The position numbers were made by a program, and so were the translations under genes. A stretch of 64,000 nt of DNA, taken from the NCBI GenBank assembly GCA_028571685.1, contig CM053162.1, positions 9,614,001 to 9,678,000 on the forward strand, given 5' to 3'. A model generated the notes under the pieces. The model ran no database searches. It saw nothing but the letters and a program-made list of their open reading frames with translations, and was not told the origin of the DNA. Source of the DNA: Heterohyrax brucei (taxonomy: Eukaryota; Chordata; Mammalia; Hyracoidea; Procaviidae). Below, piece by piece: positions 10,466 to 21,660 of this stretch. Position 1 is the stretch's first letter. Each line of letters opens with the position of its first letter.

Positions 10466-10702
10466 CAAAGTAGTGCAGGGACTTTGGAATCGGATGGATC
10501 TGAGTTCAAACCCTGACTGCCATAATTAGCAGTATGAACTTGAACAGGTAACTAACCATTTTAACCTTTCCTTTCTATAGCTCTCAAGTGAAGCTCAAGA
10601 ATCCCTCTCCACAAGATAGTTTTTATGATCAAATGAAATTTTGAATATTGAGCACTAAGTGTCACAACAGATGCTCAAAAAGTGGACATTGTTCTTATTA
10701 CA
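10466..10702 (+). mobile_element. MIR SINE
   Basis: The order of blocks matches MIR: 'ggatctgagttcaaaccctg' (B-box region), 'agcagtatgaacttgaacag' (core), 'ttaacctttcc', then 'gagcactaagtgtcacaac'. Divergence is high, as expected for this ancient family. Confidence 0.75.
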
Positions 10703-10796
10703 TTGAGGCTTCCAGATTTTAATACATTTCTGAAAGTTCTCTTTTGTAGTTACCTTCAAAGCCTTTTTATAAGTCACATACAAAATAATAAAAAAC

Positions 10797-10818
10797 ATTA
10801 TTATTATTATTATTATTT
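10797..10818. repeat. (TTA)n microsatellite
   Basis: About seven uninterrupted TTA units follow 'aaaaaaca'. Confidence 0.9.
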
Positions 10819-11029
10819 GGTTGGGTGATATTCTTTGTTTTGTGCTAAAATGGTATTACCATATTTGGGTCTCATATTGTTAAATCAGCCTTAATTGAAA
10901 ATGATACATAGATGTTTACAAAATCAAATATGCTGTTTAAGGAAAAGGTTCTGCAACCACTGACTATATGTTTCAGGGAATTTTCAAGGTATATATCCTC
11001 TCCCAACACCCACCATTTTAGCATTCACA

Positions 11030-11130
11030 CATTGTCCTCATAGTTTCTGTCTCTTCCACAGTTATAAATTGAGACCAAGGTCACATTTTACACATTTTGT
11101 GTATCCTCAAATTTTCATTTCTTCCATGTG
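11030..11130 (+). mobile_element. L2 LINE fragment
   Basis: The segment 'cctcatagtttctgtctctt' through 'tttgtgtatcctcaaatttt' aligns with the L2 part at about 2670-2750. This shared layout is the evidence. Confidence 0.5.
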
Positions 11131-11574
11131 TTCCAAAAAATCTAAATTTTGTTTGGAAAGCAGTTTGCATCTTATATAAATATCCCAGACATTCTCCACG
11201 ATATCTGGTGAAAGAGTATACCTGTTTTCCTGCTTAATTCAAATCATGAAATATTTATTGAATACGAAGTCCGCTGTGGAATGACAGTTGTAAAAATTAG
11301 GTCTTCTGAGTCCTGAGTTGAACCTCAGAAAGCCTGCAAATTTTAAAACAGCAAACCAGGCAGCCAAGTTAAGCTGACAAATCTGTATTGTGCTAGTATT
11401 TTAGATGACTCCAGAAAACTTCAGTAGAGTAATATTCTGTGGACTCCCTTATAAACCTGAAAACAACTTTAATTATTACCGTGTATCCCACTTGTTCCAG
11501 TACTAAGTCAGGAAGTGTCCTTGAAAAGTCCTTGGGTTCGCCAGTGAAGCCTGCCAACATCCTGCTTTTTCAGG
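11131..11574. other. Unrecognised AT-rich DNA
   Basis: No gene or repeat was identified. It is AT-rich with only very short frames. Confidence 0.35.
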
Positions 11575-11783
11575 TTGTTGTTGTTGCACGCCACTGACTC
11601 TACTCTAATTCATAGTGATTCCGTAGGACATAGCAGAACTGCCTCCACAAGGTTTCCAAAGCTGTAAATTTTTATGGAAGCACATTACTGCATCTTTCTC
11701 CCTTGGAGTGGTTGGTAGTTTCAAACTGCTGGCCTTTCCATTAGCAGCCAAGTGCTTAATTACTGTCACCTGAGTTCCTCAAG
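11575..11783 (-). mobile_element. AfroSINE, long-body variant
   Basis: Minus-strand SINE with the tail 'gttgttgttgttgcacgcca', the body block 'aggtttccaaagctgtaaat', and the tRNA-like head 'ccattagcagccaagtgctt' at the far end. It is heavily diverged. Confidence 0.75.
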
Positions 11784-11799
11784 TTTTCAAGAGTGAAAT

Positions 11800-12175
11800 A
11801 TTATTCATTCAGTCAACAAGCACTACCAGGCCCTCTCATATACGGAACATAGTACTGGACACTGGACATTACGAAGAAGAGAGTACATGGTCCTTTACAG
11901 GGTGCCCAATCGAGGGGAGAGATCTATTTATATGTCCTTTACAATCAGCACATGAGACTAAATATTATATCACAAGTACACAGTTACTCATTAAATCAGT
12001 GTTAAAAACAGTGCATACTATGGGTACTAAGGAGAGTAGATGTGGGTTGGAGAGTTCATGGAGCCAGGAGAATTTACTGCAGTCTAGGAGAACAGAAAGG
12101 CTCTCACTCAGCAGAGAGAAGATGTGCCCTTCTTGGGAAGGAGACCACTACAATAAAGACACACTTGTGTAAATG
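11800..12175 (+). mobile_element. Ancient mammal-wide repeat, family not assigned
   Basis: The 'attcattcagtcaacaagca' opening, a 'gtactggacactgga' stretch, and 'aagatgtgcccttcttggga' follow the layout of an old repeat seen throughout placental genomes. Related sequence appears at 27660-27860, 41100-41850 and 45200-45480. I cannot name the family with certainty. Confidence 0.45.
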
Positions 12176-12595
12176 GCTTTGGAAAACAGAAAATAGATTG
12201 ATCCACTTGGAATAGAGGTTTTAAAAAGCCAGGCAAAGACATCACTTTCAGAAAAGATAACTACAGACCAATATCCCTCATGAATGTAGATGCAAAAATT
12301 CTAAACAAACTTATAGCCAATAGAATTCAATCGCATTATCAAAAATAAATCAATAACATCACAACCAAGCAAGCTTCATAACAGGGATACCAGAACGGTT
12401 CAACATTAGAAAAATCAATCAATGTAACTCACCACATCAGTTTAAAACAGAAAAGGAAAAGTACCATATGATCATCTCAATCAACACAGAAAATGCAACT
12501 GATAAAATCCCATGCCCTTTCCTGATAAAAATTGTCACCAAAAGAGGAACAGAAGGGAAAGTCCTCAACACAATTAAGGGCATCTATTACTAAAC

Positions 12596-12793
12596 TAAAG
12601 GAACCTTGGTGGTGCAGTGCTTAAAGTGAAACTGCTAACTGAACATTCAGTGGTTTGAAACCAACAGTGACCTCTTGGCAGAAAGATGTAGCAGTCTGTT
12701 TTCGCAAAGATTTGCGGCACTGGAAACCCTACAGTGTCACTGTGCATCAGAATGGACTTGCTAGTGGTGGGGCTGGTTTTATACAAAACCAAC
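12596..12793 (+). mobile_element. AfroSINE, long-body variant, inside old L1
   Basis: It begins 'ggaaccttggtggtgcagtg' (A-box region), has 'tggtttgaaacc' at the B-box position, and ends in a 'gactt...ggggctggtttt' tail. L1 ORF2 sequence resumes immediately after it. Confidence 0.8.
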
Positions 12794-13097
12794 AGCCAGC
12801 ATGGTTCTCAACACGAAGAGATAGAAAGCATTCTCTTTATCCCCACTTTTGTTGAGTACTGCACTGAAAGTCCTAGCTAGAGGAATAAGGCATGAATGGG
12901 AAATAAAGGGCATCAAAATTGGTAAGGAAGAAGCAAAAGTCTCCACATTCACAGACAAAATGATGTTATACATAGAAAATCTCAGAGGTTCCACAAGAAA
13001 GTTACTGAAATTAACAAAAGGGTTCAACAAGTGGCTTGGATTACATAATCAGCATACAAAATCAATTGATTCCACAACACTAACAAAGAAACTCCAA

Positions 13098-14530
13098 CAA
13101 AACAACAAATGCCGGAGAGGCTGTAGAGAAAGTGGAACTCTCCTACACTGTTGGTGGGGTTGCAAAATGGTCCAGCCTCTTTGGAAACCAATCTGGTGCT
13201 TCCTTAAAAAAATAGATACAGATATACCATTTGACCCAGTAATTCCACTACTGGGAATATATCCTACAGAATCAAGGCCATTCACACCAACAGATACATG
13301 CACAAGAATGTTTATCACAGCACAGTCCGTGGTAGCAAAAAGGTGGAAACAACCCAGATGCCCAACAACAGAGGAATGGATAGGTAAACGATGGTATATA
13401 TACTCTCTGGAGCACTATGCGATGATAAAGAACAATGATGATTCCAGGAAACATCTCCTAACCTGGTTTCAACTGGAAGACATTATGTTGAGTGAAAATA
13501 GTCAGAGACAAAAGGACAAATACTGTATGAGACCCCTACGATAAGAACTCAAAAACAGACTTATGTATAGAAGAAAAGACTCTTTGACGGCTACAACGGT
13601 GGGGAGGGAGAAAAGGTGGGTGGGAGGGTTTAGATGACATAGTTAGTAGAAATTTGGTTGGGTGAAATTGGTGACAGCACACATTAGAAACAAGAACAAT
13701 ATTAAGTGGACTTCAGCATAACTTCAGTACTCCTTCCATCTTAACCCAACAATGCAAGGACAGAGTAGCTGGGGCAGGGGGCAGGGGACCATGCTCTTAG
13801 GTGAAATCGAGGCCAATGGGCACAACTAGCTTTTTGCTAAGAGAGTCTTCTGCACTCCACATTGGTGAGTGGCGTCTGGAGTCTTAAAAGCTGCTAAGCT
13901 GCCAAGCTGCCATCTGAGGGCACAGCAAATGGTCCCAACTCAACAGGAGCAGATGCTCACTGAGGACCAAAATGACAACCCAGAAGACAGAGAGACCCAA
14001 ATGAGTGGGTGCCTACATTGACTTGGGGACCAGAAGAACCGGATGATGCCCGGCCACCACCAGTGGTAGCCATGATGGAGCTCACAAAGTTGAGTTTCAC
14101 TTGCAACACAAGAATAAAAAGGGGTACACCCTGAGATCTCCACTAAAAGACCACAACTGGTGGTCCAGTGGCTTCGGGGTTCCTCTGGGAGCATGGCCCC
14201 TGGCCCTGATGCTGCCCTTGCCCATGGATCATAATGAACGTCCACTCTTTGGACAGGAAAGGATCAGACTTGGCGATGCAGAGTGACTATGTATTGGGTG
14301 CACTTTACGGTTCTATGCATCTATAGGATATCATCCTGCTGACCTCTGACTGGAGGAAGGGGAGTGGGTGGAGAGGAGGGGAAAGGAGGCTGTCGGGAGG
14401 ATGAGACATATACGGAGCAGAGAGGAATAGTGTACTGTCACCAGGCAGGGAGAGCAGTGGAAGCTGCACATAGGTGGGCATGCAAATTTATATGAGAATG
14501 TATATTTTCACTCAGTCATAATAATAAAAA
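13098..14530 (+). mobile_element. Younger L1, 5'-truncated 3' end
   Basis: It contains the ORF2 C-terminus (Cys-Trp-Trp-Gly-Cys at about 13149, stop near 13542), a G-rich 3' UTR tract (13598-13632), and a poly(A) run at 14525-14533. It is flanked by a perfect 13 bp duplication, 'aaagaaactccaa', at 13085-13097 and 14531-14543. The sequence closely matches the ends of the full-length copies at 39419 and 56973. The host sequence on both sides is old L1 ORF2. Confidence 0.92.
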
Positions 14531-14589
14531 AAAGAAACTCCAAAAAGGAAATCAGAAAACCAGTATCACTATAACTCACAAAAGGATGA

Positions 14590-14752
14590 AATCTCAAACC
14601 AAACTCACTGCCATCAAGTTGATTTTAACTCATAGCAATCCTATAGGACTGAGTGTAACCGCTCCACAGAGTTTCCAAGGATTGTCTCATGAATCTGAAC
14701 TGTGAACATTTCAGTTAGTAGACATAGCACTTACCACTACGCCATCAGGGTT
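14590..14752 (-). mobile_element. AfroSINE, short form
   Basis: Minus-strand copy running from the tail 'aaaccaaactcactgccatc' to the head complement 'acgccatcagggtttc'. It is inserted in old L1 ORF2. Confidence 0.85.
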
Positions 14753-14985
14753 TCTAAACGTATAAAATTCTCAGGAATAAATCTAACTAGGGACATAGAA
14801 CACTTACACAAAGAAAACTATAAGACACTATTGCAAGAAACCAAAAGCCAGCCAAGCCAACCAAAAGAGACCCTCATAAACTGAAATTTATGCCATGCTC
14901 ATGGATTGGAAGACGCAACATTGTGAAAATGTCAATACTACCCAAAGTGATCTATATATATAACACAATCCTGAGCCAAATTCCA

Positions 14986-15154
14986 GAAACCCTGGTGGCA
15001 CAGTGGTTAAGTGCTGTGTCTGCTAATCAAAAGGTTAGCAGTTCAAATCTGCCAGGTACTCCTTGGAAATTCTATGGGCAGTTCTACTCTGTCCTATAAG
15101 GCTGCTATGAGTTGGAATTGACTTGATGGCAGTGGGTTTGTTTTGTTTTGGTGG
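14986..15154 (+). mobile_element. AfroSINE, short form, best-preserved copy
   Basis: It starts 'gaaaccctggtggcacagtg', with an A-box-like element at about 14996-15009 and a B-box 'gttcaaatct' at 15041-15050, as in a tRNA-derived RNA polymerase III promoter. It ends in a 'gggtttgttttgttttggtg' tail. The target-site duplication is 'ccaaattcca' (14976-14985) and 'ccgaattcca' (15155-15164), with one mismatch. It is a SINE and not a tRNA gene, since the cloverleaf is not conserved. Confidence 0.92.
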
Positions 15155-15831
15155 CCGAATTCCAACAACATTCTTTAATGAAATGGAAAAACTAGTCACA
15201 AACTTTATATGGAAAAAGGCTCCAGATAGATAACACATTGTTGAAGAAGAAAAACAAAGTAGGAGGCCTCGCATGACCTTACCTCAGAACCTTCTATACA
15301 GCCATGGTTGTCAAAATAGTCTGTTCTGGTACAATGACAGACATAGACACCAAAGAAACAGAGCTGATAATTCAGAAATAAGTCCATCCACTATAGACAG
15401 CTGATCTTCAACAAAGGGTCAAAGTCTATTAAATGAACAAATAGTGCTGGCAAAACTGGATAATCATCTGCAAAGAAAGGAAACAAGACCCATACCTCAC
15501 ACTATACACAAAAACTAACTGAAAATGGATCAAAGGCCTAACAGTTAAACCTGCAACTATAAAGTTCATGGAAGAAAACACAGGGACAAAGTCAGGGCCG
15601 TAATTTCTGGCAGAAAGAGACTATCAAAGATAAGTGAAAATGTACAAAGAGTGGAAGGTAAACTGGAGAACTGAGACTTTCTAAAAATTAAATATTCATG
15701 TTGATCAAAAAACTTTTCCAGAAGATTGAAAAGAAGATCTACAGGTTGGGGGAAAAAAGGTCAACAATATGTCTGACAAGGGTCTAATCTCCAAAATTTA
15801 TAGAAAACTTCAACACCTTAACAACAAAAAG

Positions 15832-16487
15832 ACAGTGAGTGGCCGTCTAAGATACATCTACTCGTCCCTTCTCATCTTCAGTAAGCGATAGTGAAGAAAA
15901 CTAAAAACACAAGCAACTAATAGACCACAACTACCACAGCCTCTACCGGACTGAGTCCAGTAAAACCAGATCCTGCCCAGCTATCACCACCACCTGCTCT
16001 GACGTGGATCATAATAAAGGGTCCCAGACAGAACTGAAGAAAATTGTAGGAAAAAATTCAAACTTATAAAAGAAGACCATACTTACTGGTCTGACAGAGA
16101 TTAGAGAAATCCCAAAGAATACGGACCCTGGTCACATTTTAGCTCAGTAATAAAGTCACTTCTGAGGTTCACCCTTCATGCACAGATTAACCCATTGCTG
16201 TTGAGTCAGTTCCTACTTAAAGATTAAAAATGCCTGTAAAACAAACAATAACACGCAGAGTTCAATCACACAATAGACTAAATGGGCACACTAGCCCAGG
16301 GACAAGAAAGAGAAGGCAAGGAAAGGAAATGTGGACGAATGGAAACAGGGAACCCAAAGTCAAAAAGGGGAGAGAGCTGATATATCAGAGGGTTGGTAAC
16401 AAATGTCGCAAAACAATATATGTATTAATTATTTTAATAAGAAGTCAATTTGGCCTATAAATTTTCACCTAACGCACAATTTTTTAA
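15832..16487 (+). mobile_element. L1 3' UTR fragment (old lineage) inside old L1 ORF2
   Basis: It matches 18650-19354 block by block: 'ctaagatacatctactcgtc', 'gaagaaaactaaaaacac', 'cacagcctc', 'aaacaaacaataacacg', 'aatggaaacagggaacccaa', 'ttttcacctaacgcaca', then a short A-rich end. It is a 3'-UTR-only, severely 5'-truncated insertion. A small SINE-like fragment may lie at 16181-16213. No clear target-site duplication was found. Confidence 0.7.
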
Positions 16488-17397
16488 AAATCCAGTTGAA
16501 AAATGGGCAAAGGATATGAACATACACTTCATCAAAGAACACATTCGGGCAGCTAAAAATCATATGACAAAATGTTCCTTATCATAAGCCATTAGAGAAA
16601 TGCAAATCAAAACTATAGTGAGATACCATCTCACCCCATAATAATGGTAATGATCAAAAAAACAGTAAACAACTCATGTTGACAAGGAAGTGGAGAGACT
16701 GGAACACTTACATACTCCTGGTGTGACTACAAAATAGAGCAACCACTATGGAAAACAGTACGACACTTTCTTAAAAAGCTAAAAATAGAAATCTCATATG
16801 ATCAAGCAATACAACTGTTAGGTATACATCCTAGAGAAATAAAAGCCGTGACTCAAGCAGACATATGCTCACCCATGTTCACTGCAGCATTATTCACAAT
16901 AGCAAAAAGATAGAAACAACCTAAATGTACTGGATAAACAAAATGTGATCTGTATATGCAATATAATACTATGAAACATATAAAGTATAATGATGAATCT
17001 GTAAAATATCTCACAACATGGATGAGTTTGGAGGAGATTATGCTAAATGAAAGAAGTCAAACACAAAAGGACAAATGTTGTATGAGACCACCATTATTTA
17101 AAGTCAAGAATAGTTATACACACAGAAAAACACATTCTTTCATGGTTACCAGGAATGGAAGGGGCAGGGAGGAAGAATCACTAACTAGATAGTAGACATG
17201 TGTTAATTTTGGTGAAAATAATACACAAAATGAGGGAAGGCAGCACCATGTGACCAAGACCAAGGAAGACACTGAGATGTATACCAAAATAAACGGCAAT
17301 TATAGTAAATTCTGTAACATATACCAGCCTGCAAAACAATAACAAACAATAATTTGTGAGTGGATACATAGGTAGATAAACCCACAACAATTAAGAA

Positions 17398-17560
17398 AAC
17401 ACCCTGTTGCTATCTAGTCAATTCCAATTCATAACACAACCCTGTAGGACAGAGTAGCACTGCCCCATAGAGTTTCCAAGGAGTGCCTGGTAAATTCAGA
17501 CTGCTGACCTTTTGGTTAGCAGCTGTAGCTCTTAACCACTACATCACTGGGGTTTCGCAT
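17398..17560 (-). mobile_element. AfroSINE, short form
   Basis: Minus-strand copy inside the old L1 3' UTR. Blocks seen are 'gtcaattccaattcataaca', 'catagagtttccaaggagtg' and 'taaccactacatcactgggg'. Confidence 0.88.
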
Positions 17561-17664
17561 AGGTAGACAGACATGCTCAACAGGTGTGGGAGGTGATATG
17601 GGAGTGCACCTGTGCGTATATATGGTATGGTTGTGGATCTCTACATACAAATTTCAAAGTGCTG

Positions 17665-18535
17665 CAGCCAGAGAGTCACAATTCTGGAAATGAGCAAGAG
17701 GAGGATCATGCTCAGTTTGAGTCCAAAATCCATGACCTATGACAGCAGAAGATGAACCACCGCATGAGCTCTGGGTCCAGGTCCCTGCGAACCAGAAACA
17801 CTCCCTCTGTATCAGAGCCATGTTTGACTATGACAAGAGCAAGGACAGTGGGCTGTCAAGTCAAGGACTTCGTTTTTAATGCAGAGATATTCTCCGTGTT
17901 ATCAGTGCCCCCAGTGATGGTGGCAAGCCAGGCCCATCACACTGGAGGGCAACAGTGAGGAGATGGGAGTTGTCCCCAGCAATCGGAGCGTGGAAAGAGA
18001 GGAACGAGCTCGACTGAAGACAGTAAAGTTTAATGCAAAACCCTGAGTGACTGATTCAAAAGGGTCATTCAAAGACAAGCATAAGAAGAGTTTTACCTTT
18101 TCGCAAAAATTCCCTTCTACAAGAAAAAGAAGCAGAGTGAGCAGGAAATCAGGGATAGTGAACAACATGTTTCTTTAAATGCTAGCAATAGCAAGAGTAG
18201 CTACTAAGGGCAAGAAGACCTCATTTTTTGTTACAGCGTGCCGCAAGGCGGGAAATAAACTACACATAGCCTGTAGTTATCCTGGGACCTATGAAGGACC
18301 AGATCAATGATGACTTGATATCTGAATTCCCTGACAAATTTGACTCCTGTGTGCCTCACCTACAGGGCCAAAATGTGACTACAAAGTGGATGGCAGAGAC
18401 TACAACTTTGTTATTGCCAAAGAAGAAATGGAGAAAGACATATAAGAGCACAAGTTTACAGGAGCCAGCTAGTACAACATATATAACAGAGTACATGGGG
18501 GCACAGCTATGGAAACTTTTTAGGCATAACCAAAT
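17665..18535 (+). pseudogene. DLG2: Processed pseudogene of a DLG-family MAGUK, DLG2-like
   Basis: DLG proteins are synaptic and junctional scaffolds with PDZ, SH3 and guanylate-kinase-like domains. Translating in shifting frames gives, in order: Lys-Ile-His-Asp-Leu, then [10 protein letters not shown] (about 17762); an SH3 start with [10 protein letters not shown] (about 17825); [14 protein letters not shown] (about 18003); a Lys-rich hook with KFPFYKKKK (about 18107); NASNSKSSY (about 18180); and the start of the guanylate-kinase domain, [18 protein letters not shown] (from 18291). No introns separate these parts, so it is a retrocopy. Many frameshifts and stops disable it, and both the PDZ region and the kinase C-terminus are missing. 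KFNAKP plus Gly-Gln-Glu-Asp-Leu-Ile favour DLG2 over DLG1 from memory. It lies inside an L1 3' UTR, which resumes at about 18536. Confidence 0.8.
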
Positions 18536-19354
18536 ACCTTGAAGGACTAAGCCACTGAGTTTGAAGAGTAAGAACCATAGTCTCAGGGAACATCTACATC
18601 AATTGGTGTAACATAGTTCATAAAAATAATGTTCTGTGTCCTAGTTTGGTTAGTAGTGTCTGCGGTCTGAAAAGCTTGTGACCTGCTATCTAAGATATAT
18701 ACAACTATTTGGCTTCTTCCCATCTGGAGCAAAGAAGACGGAAGAAAACTAAAGACTCAAGGAAGCAAGTAGTCCAAAGGACTAACGGCCCACATAAACC
18801 ACAGCTTTCACGAACCTGAAACCAGAGGAGCTAGATAACGCCTACTTACCACTACCTGCTGTCCTGACCAGAAACACAACAGAAAGTCCTAATTAGAATG
18901 TTTGAAAACCGTAGAACAAAATTAAAATTTATTTTTTAAAAAAGACCAGTCTGATAAAGACTGGAGGAAACCCTGAGAGTATTATCCTAAGACAACCTTC
19001 TAACTTGGAACTAAAGCCACTCCCAGGGATGATCTTCCAACCAAATAATAGTCTGACCTATGAAATAAACAATAACACCCACGAGAAGTGAGTTCCTTAG
19101 AATAATGAATTATAGAAGACCAAAAGGGCAATGTCTTCACAAAAGCAAGGATGAAAGGCAGGGAGGGGTGGGGAGGGATGGGAGAACTGTGCAAATGGAA
19201 ACAAGGAACTCAGGGTGGATACAGGGAGAGTGCTGACACATTGCAGGGACTGCAGTCAATGTCATAGAGTGATCTGTGCATAAATTATGGAAGGGAGAAT
19301 TTATTTTCTGTGTAAGCTTTCACCTAAATCACAGAAGTTCATTAAAAAAAAAAA

Positions 19355-19445
19355 GTAAGGGTGCAGTGGTCATTAGACTAGAAAAGTGGCCTGGGACTGG
19401 ACTGCAAAGAGTCTGAGCAGAAAAGAGGAATTCACACTTCACCTT
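19355..19445. other. Short unrecognised spacer
   Basis: Short stretch between the L1 poly(A) run and the LTR, with no recognisable feature. Confidence 0.4.
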
Positions 19446-19901
19446 TGTCATGGATTGAATTGTGTCCCCCCAAAAATGTATGTGTTGATTTGACTTGGTT
19501 GGGAGTTCTAATATGGTGCCCTCCCTCCCATGTATTGTGAATCCTGCCTCTGTGATATTGATGATGGAGAATGGTTTGCAGTTGTGTTAGTGAGGCAGGC
19601 CCCAAGCTACAAGCTTATGGAATATAAGGGAGAGAAGTGAGCTGAGGAAGTTGGGAACCTTATACCACCGAGAGAGAAGCACCGAGAGCAGAGCACGTCC
19701 TTTGGATCCGAGGTTCCTGTGCCGAGATGCTCTCCCTGGATGTGGACTCAGCCTACCGGACTGTGATGATCTCTCATTCTGAATGGACTTACAATTTATG
19801 AATGGATTTGCTGCTTACCAGACTGTGTCAATAAAGCTTCTCCTCATGAAACCTTCTACTTGTGGTATTTTCTGTTAGAATAGTATCCAATGACTAGGAC
19901 A
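19446..19901 (+). mobile_element. Solo LTR, family A
   Basis: It begins 'tgtcatggattgaattgtgt' and ends 'ccaatgactaggaca', with an 'aataaa' signal near 19830. The flanks 'acctt' and 'accct' form a 5 bp duplication with one mismatch. Confidence 0.8.
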
Positions 19902-21095
19902 ACCCTATACAAAGAAGTCATGCTCTCCTACGGCAAATTATAGGAAGCTAGGGAGGAGATACTGAAATACTAAATTTTCAGTGGGCCCTTTTGACGTTAA
20001 CTCTATAGTCAAAGGGATATGTAGATGTGAGTCTAAATCTCTGGCCTTTAAAAAAAAGACATGGATTAGCTGCACATTTTAGTCTTCTATGTTCACCTTG
20101 GCCTCTCTGATTATGGACCATCAGTAACATCTGCTGGTGGCTGGAAAGGAATTGTCCCTGGCACTGTAATTTGCCACATCTATGCCTGGGCTAAAGCAGT
20201 GGGATTAGTTGGTTTGCTGGCCCCACTGCTCGGTTTAGGGTACTGTCAGCAGACTTTAATCAAAACACGTAGTGGTGGGCAGTGTATGTTCTAGATATTA
20301 AATGCACGCTTACATGTCCCTCTATTTATACATGCACCGAGGCCTGCTAGATGACAGCCACTGCATTCAAGTGAGGTGAAATAAAACCCTCCTGTATAAC
20401 CCGCTGACATACAACATGCATTCCTGGAAGCAGTAGGCAAGACAGGGTTTGACCTGTCACCACAAAAAGGAGTACAGGAGGGAAACTTCATGGTGGCTTA
20501 GCAGACCACGGAGACAAATCCATTTTCAGACTCTGGGAAGCCAGTCCTGTAACACCTGGCATTTTGAACAAACCACACCAATTCTGAGGAATAAAAAGAC
20601 ACGATGACAGCTCTGGTACACGTTTGTCCAATTTGCACAACCTTCTTGGTCAAACTTCAGTTTTGTTGAAATCCTGCCCTTGGCAGAACCACATGGTTTA
20701 CGCTAACTTCATTCCCTGGTTCTTCAGGCATATCCTACAACAGTTCCTCCCCAGAGTATAAGCCAGTTTCAACCAAAATGAAAACAGATTGCCAAAGGCA
20801 GCAGAGTTTGTTGTGAGGGAGCTCACTCACTATGCTGATTCTGAGAGCCCCTGGAGATATGCTGGTAAGCAATTTGTCCGAAAAAACCAGTGCTACGTAG
20901 TCTTTCAGGCTAAGGCGTACTCTCCCTCGGCAGGCTGCACCCCCTTTTCCTATCACTCACTGTACAGCAAAACCTGTGTAAGGCAGAAACCAGTCAAAGA
21001 GAGAAAACACACATATTTCCTTTCCACTCAGGTAGTTCCACCAAGTTCCAGCTGTCACAGGTCTCACTGTAATTGCGATTGCTGGCAATGTGTAA
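19902..21095. other. Repeat-poor, unrecognised DNA
   Basis: About 1.2 kb without a repeat that I can name. The plus frame 20789-21103 (104 residues) has no recognisable domain and runs into a SINE, so I do not call it a gene. Confidence 0.35.
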
Positions 21096-21278
21096 GTAGC
21101 TGATCAGTTGCCATTTAGTCAACTCCAACTAATGGTGACCCTACATGTGTCACAGTAGAACTATGCTTCCCAGGGTTTTCTGATGTTTCAGAAGTAGAGT
21201 GCTAGGCTGTTATTCCTAGTTCCTCTGGGTAAACTCGAACTGCCAACCTTTCTGCTAGCCACCAAGTGCCCAAGGACT
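21096..21278 (-). mobile_element. AfroSINE, long-body variant
   Basis: Minus-strand copy with 'cagttgccatttagtcaact', the body block 'gttttctgatgtttcagaag' and the head complement 'gctagccaccaagtgcc'. Confidence 0.75.
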
Positions 21279-21439
21279 GGTACATAGTCATTTAGCTTGA
21301 AATCACTGCCTCTGTTGATCTGATTCCCCGTCCTTGAGTATTTATAGACAGCCTTTCTACACTTGTTTTTATTTGCAACTTCAATTCCAAAAGGCAGAGC
21401 CCATATTTTATTTCATTGGCCATCTACCTCCTAATGCTT

Positions 21440-21660
21440 CCTTGGATAACAACTGAGTGCTTCTTCTTTTGACTTTGTTTTGCTTGTACAGCACTTTTCA
21501 CATATTCTGTTTTATTATTTACACACATACACGGCTTTCCCCTTACTGGTATGTAAACTCCTGTGGTCAAGGGCTAACTTTTCTCCTTACCCCACATTAC
21601 CTTAAACATAAGAGATATTTAACAAAATCTTATTGACAATGTATAAAAATGTCAAAGCCT
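21440..21660 (+). mobile_element. Probable L2 3' fragment
   Basis: The segment 'ggtatgtaaactcctgtggt' followed by 'gctaacttttctcc' and a terminal 'agagatatttaacaaaatct' is the L2-like 3' end layout. It is heavily diverged. Confidence 0.4.

Larger units (their letters stand above)
12212..19354 (+). mobile_element. Old L1, ORF2 to 3' UTR, riddled with insertions
   Basis: The L1 segments are co-linear once later insertions are removed: 12212-12592 and 12794-13097 (reverse transcriptase, Asn-Tyr-Arg-Pro-Ile-like), 14531-14589, 14753-14985, 15165-15831, 16488-17397 (ORF2 C-terminus, then 3' UTR), 17561-17664 and 18536-19354 (3' UTR, ending in a poly(A) run at 19344-19353). It is 5'-truncated within ORF2. 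Stops and indels occur throughout. Its 3' UTR matches the copies at 15832-16487, 42222-43060 and 48960-49650, which define an L1 lineage older than that of the two full-length copies. Confidence 0.8.

Noticed and set aside
14986..15154. tRNA-like A and B boxes that could suggest a tRNA gene
   Set aside because: They belong to a tRNA-derived SINE with a tail and target-site duplication. The tRNA cloverleaf is not conserved.
20789..21103. 104-residue plus-strand frame
   Set aside because: No recognisable domain or splice context, and it runs into a SINE. Likely chance.
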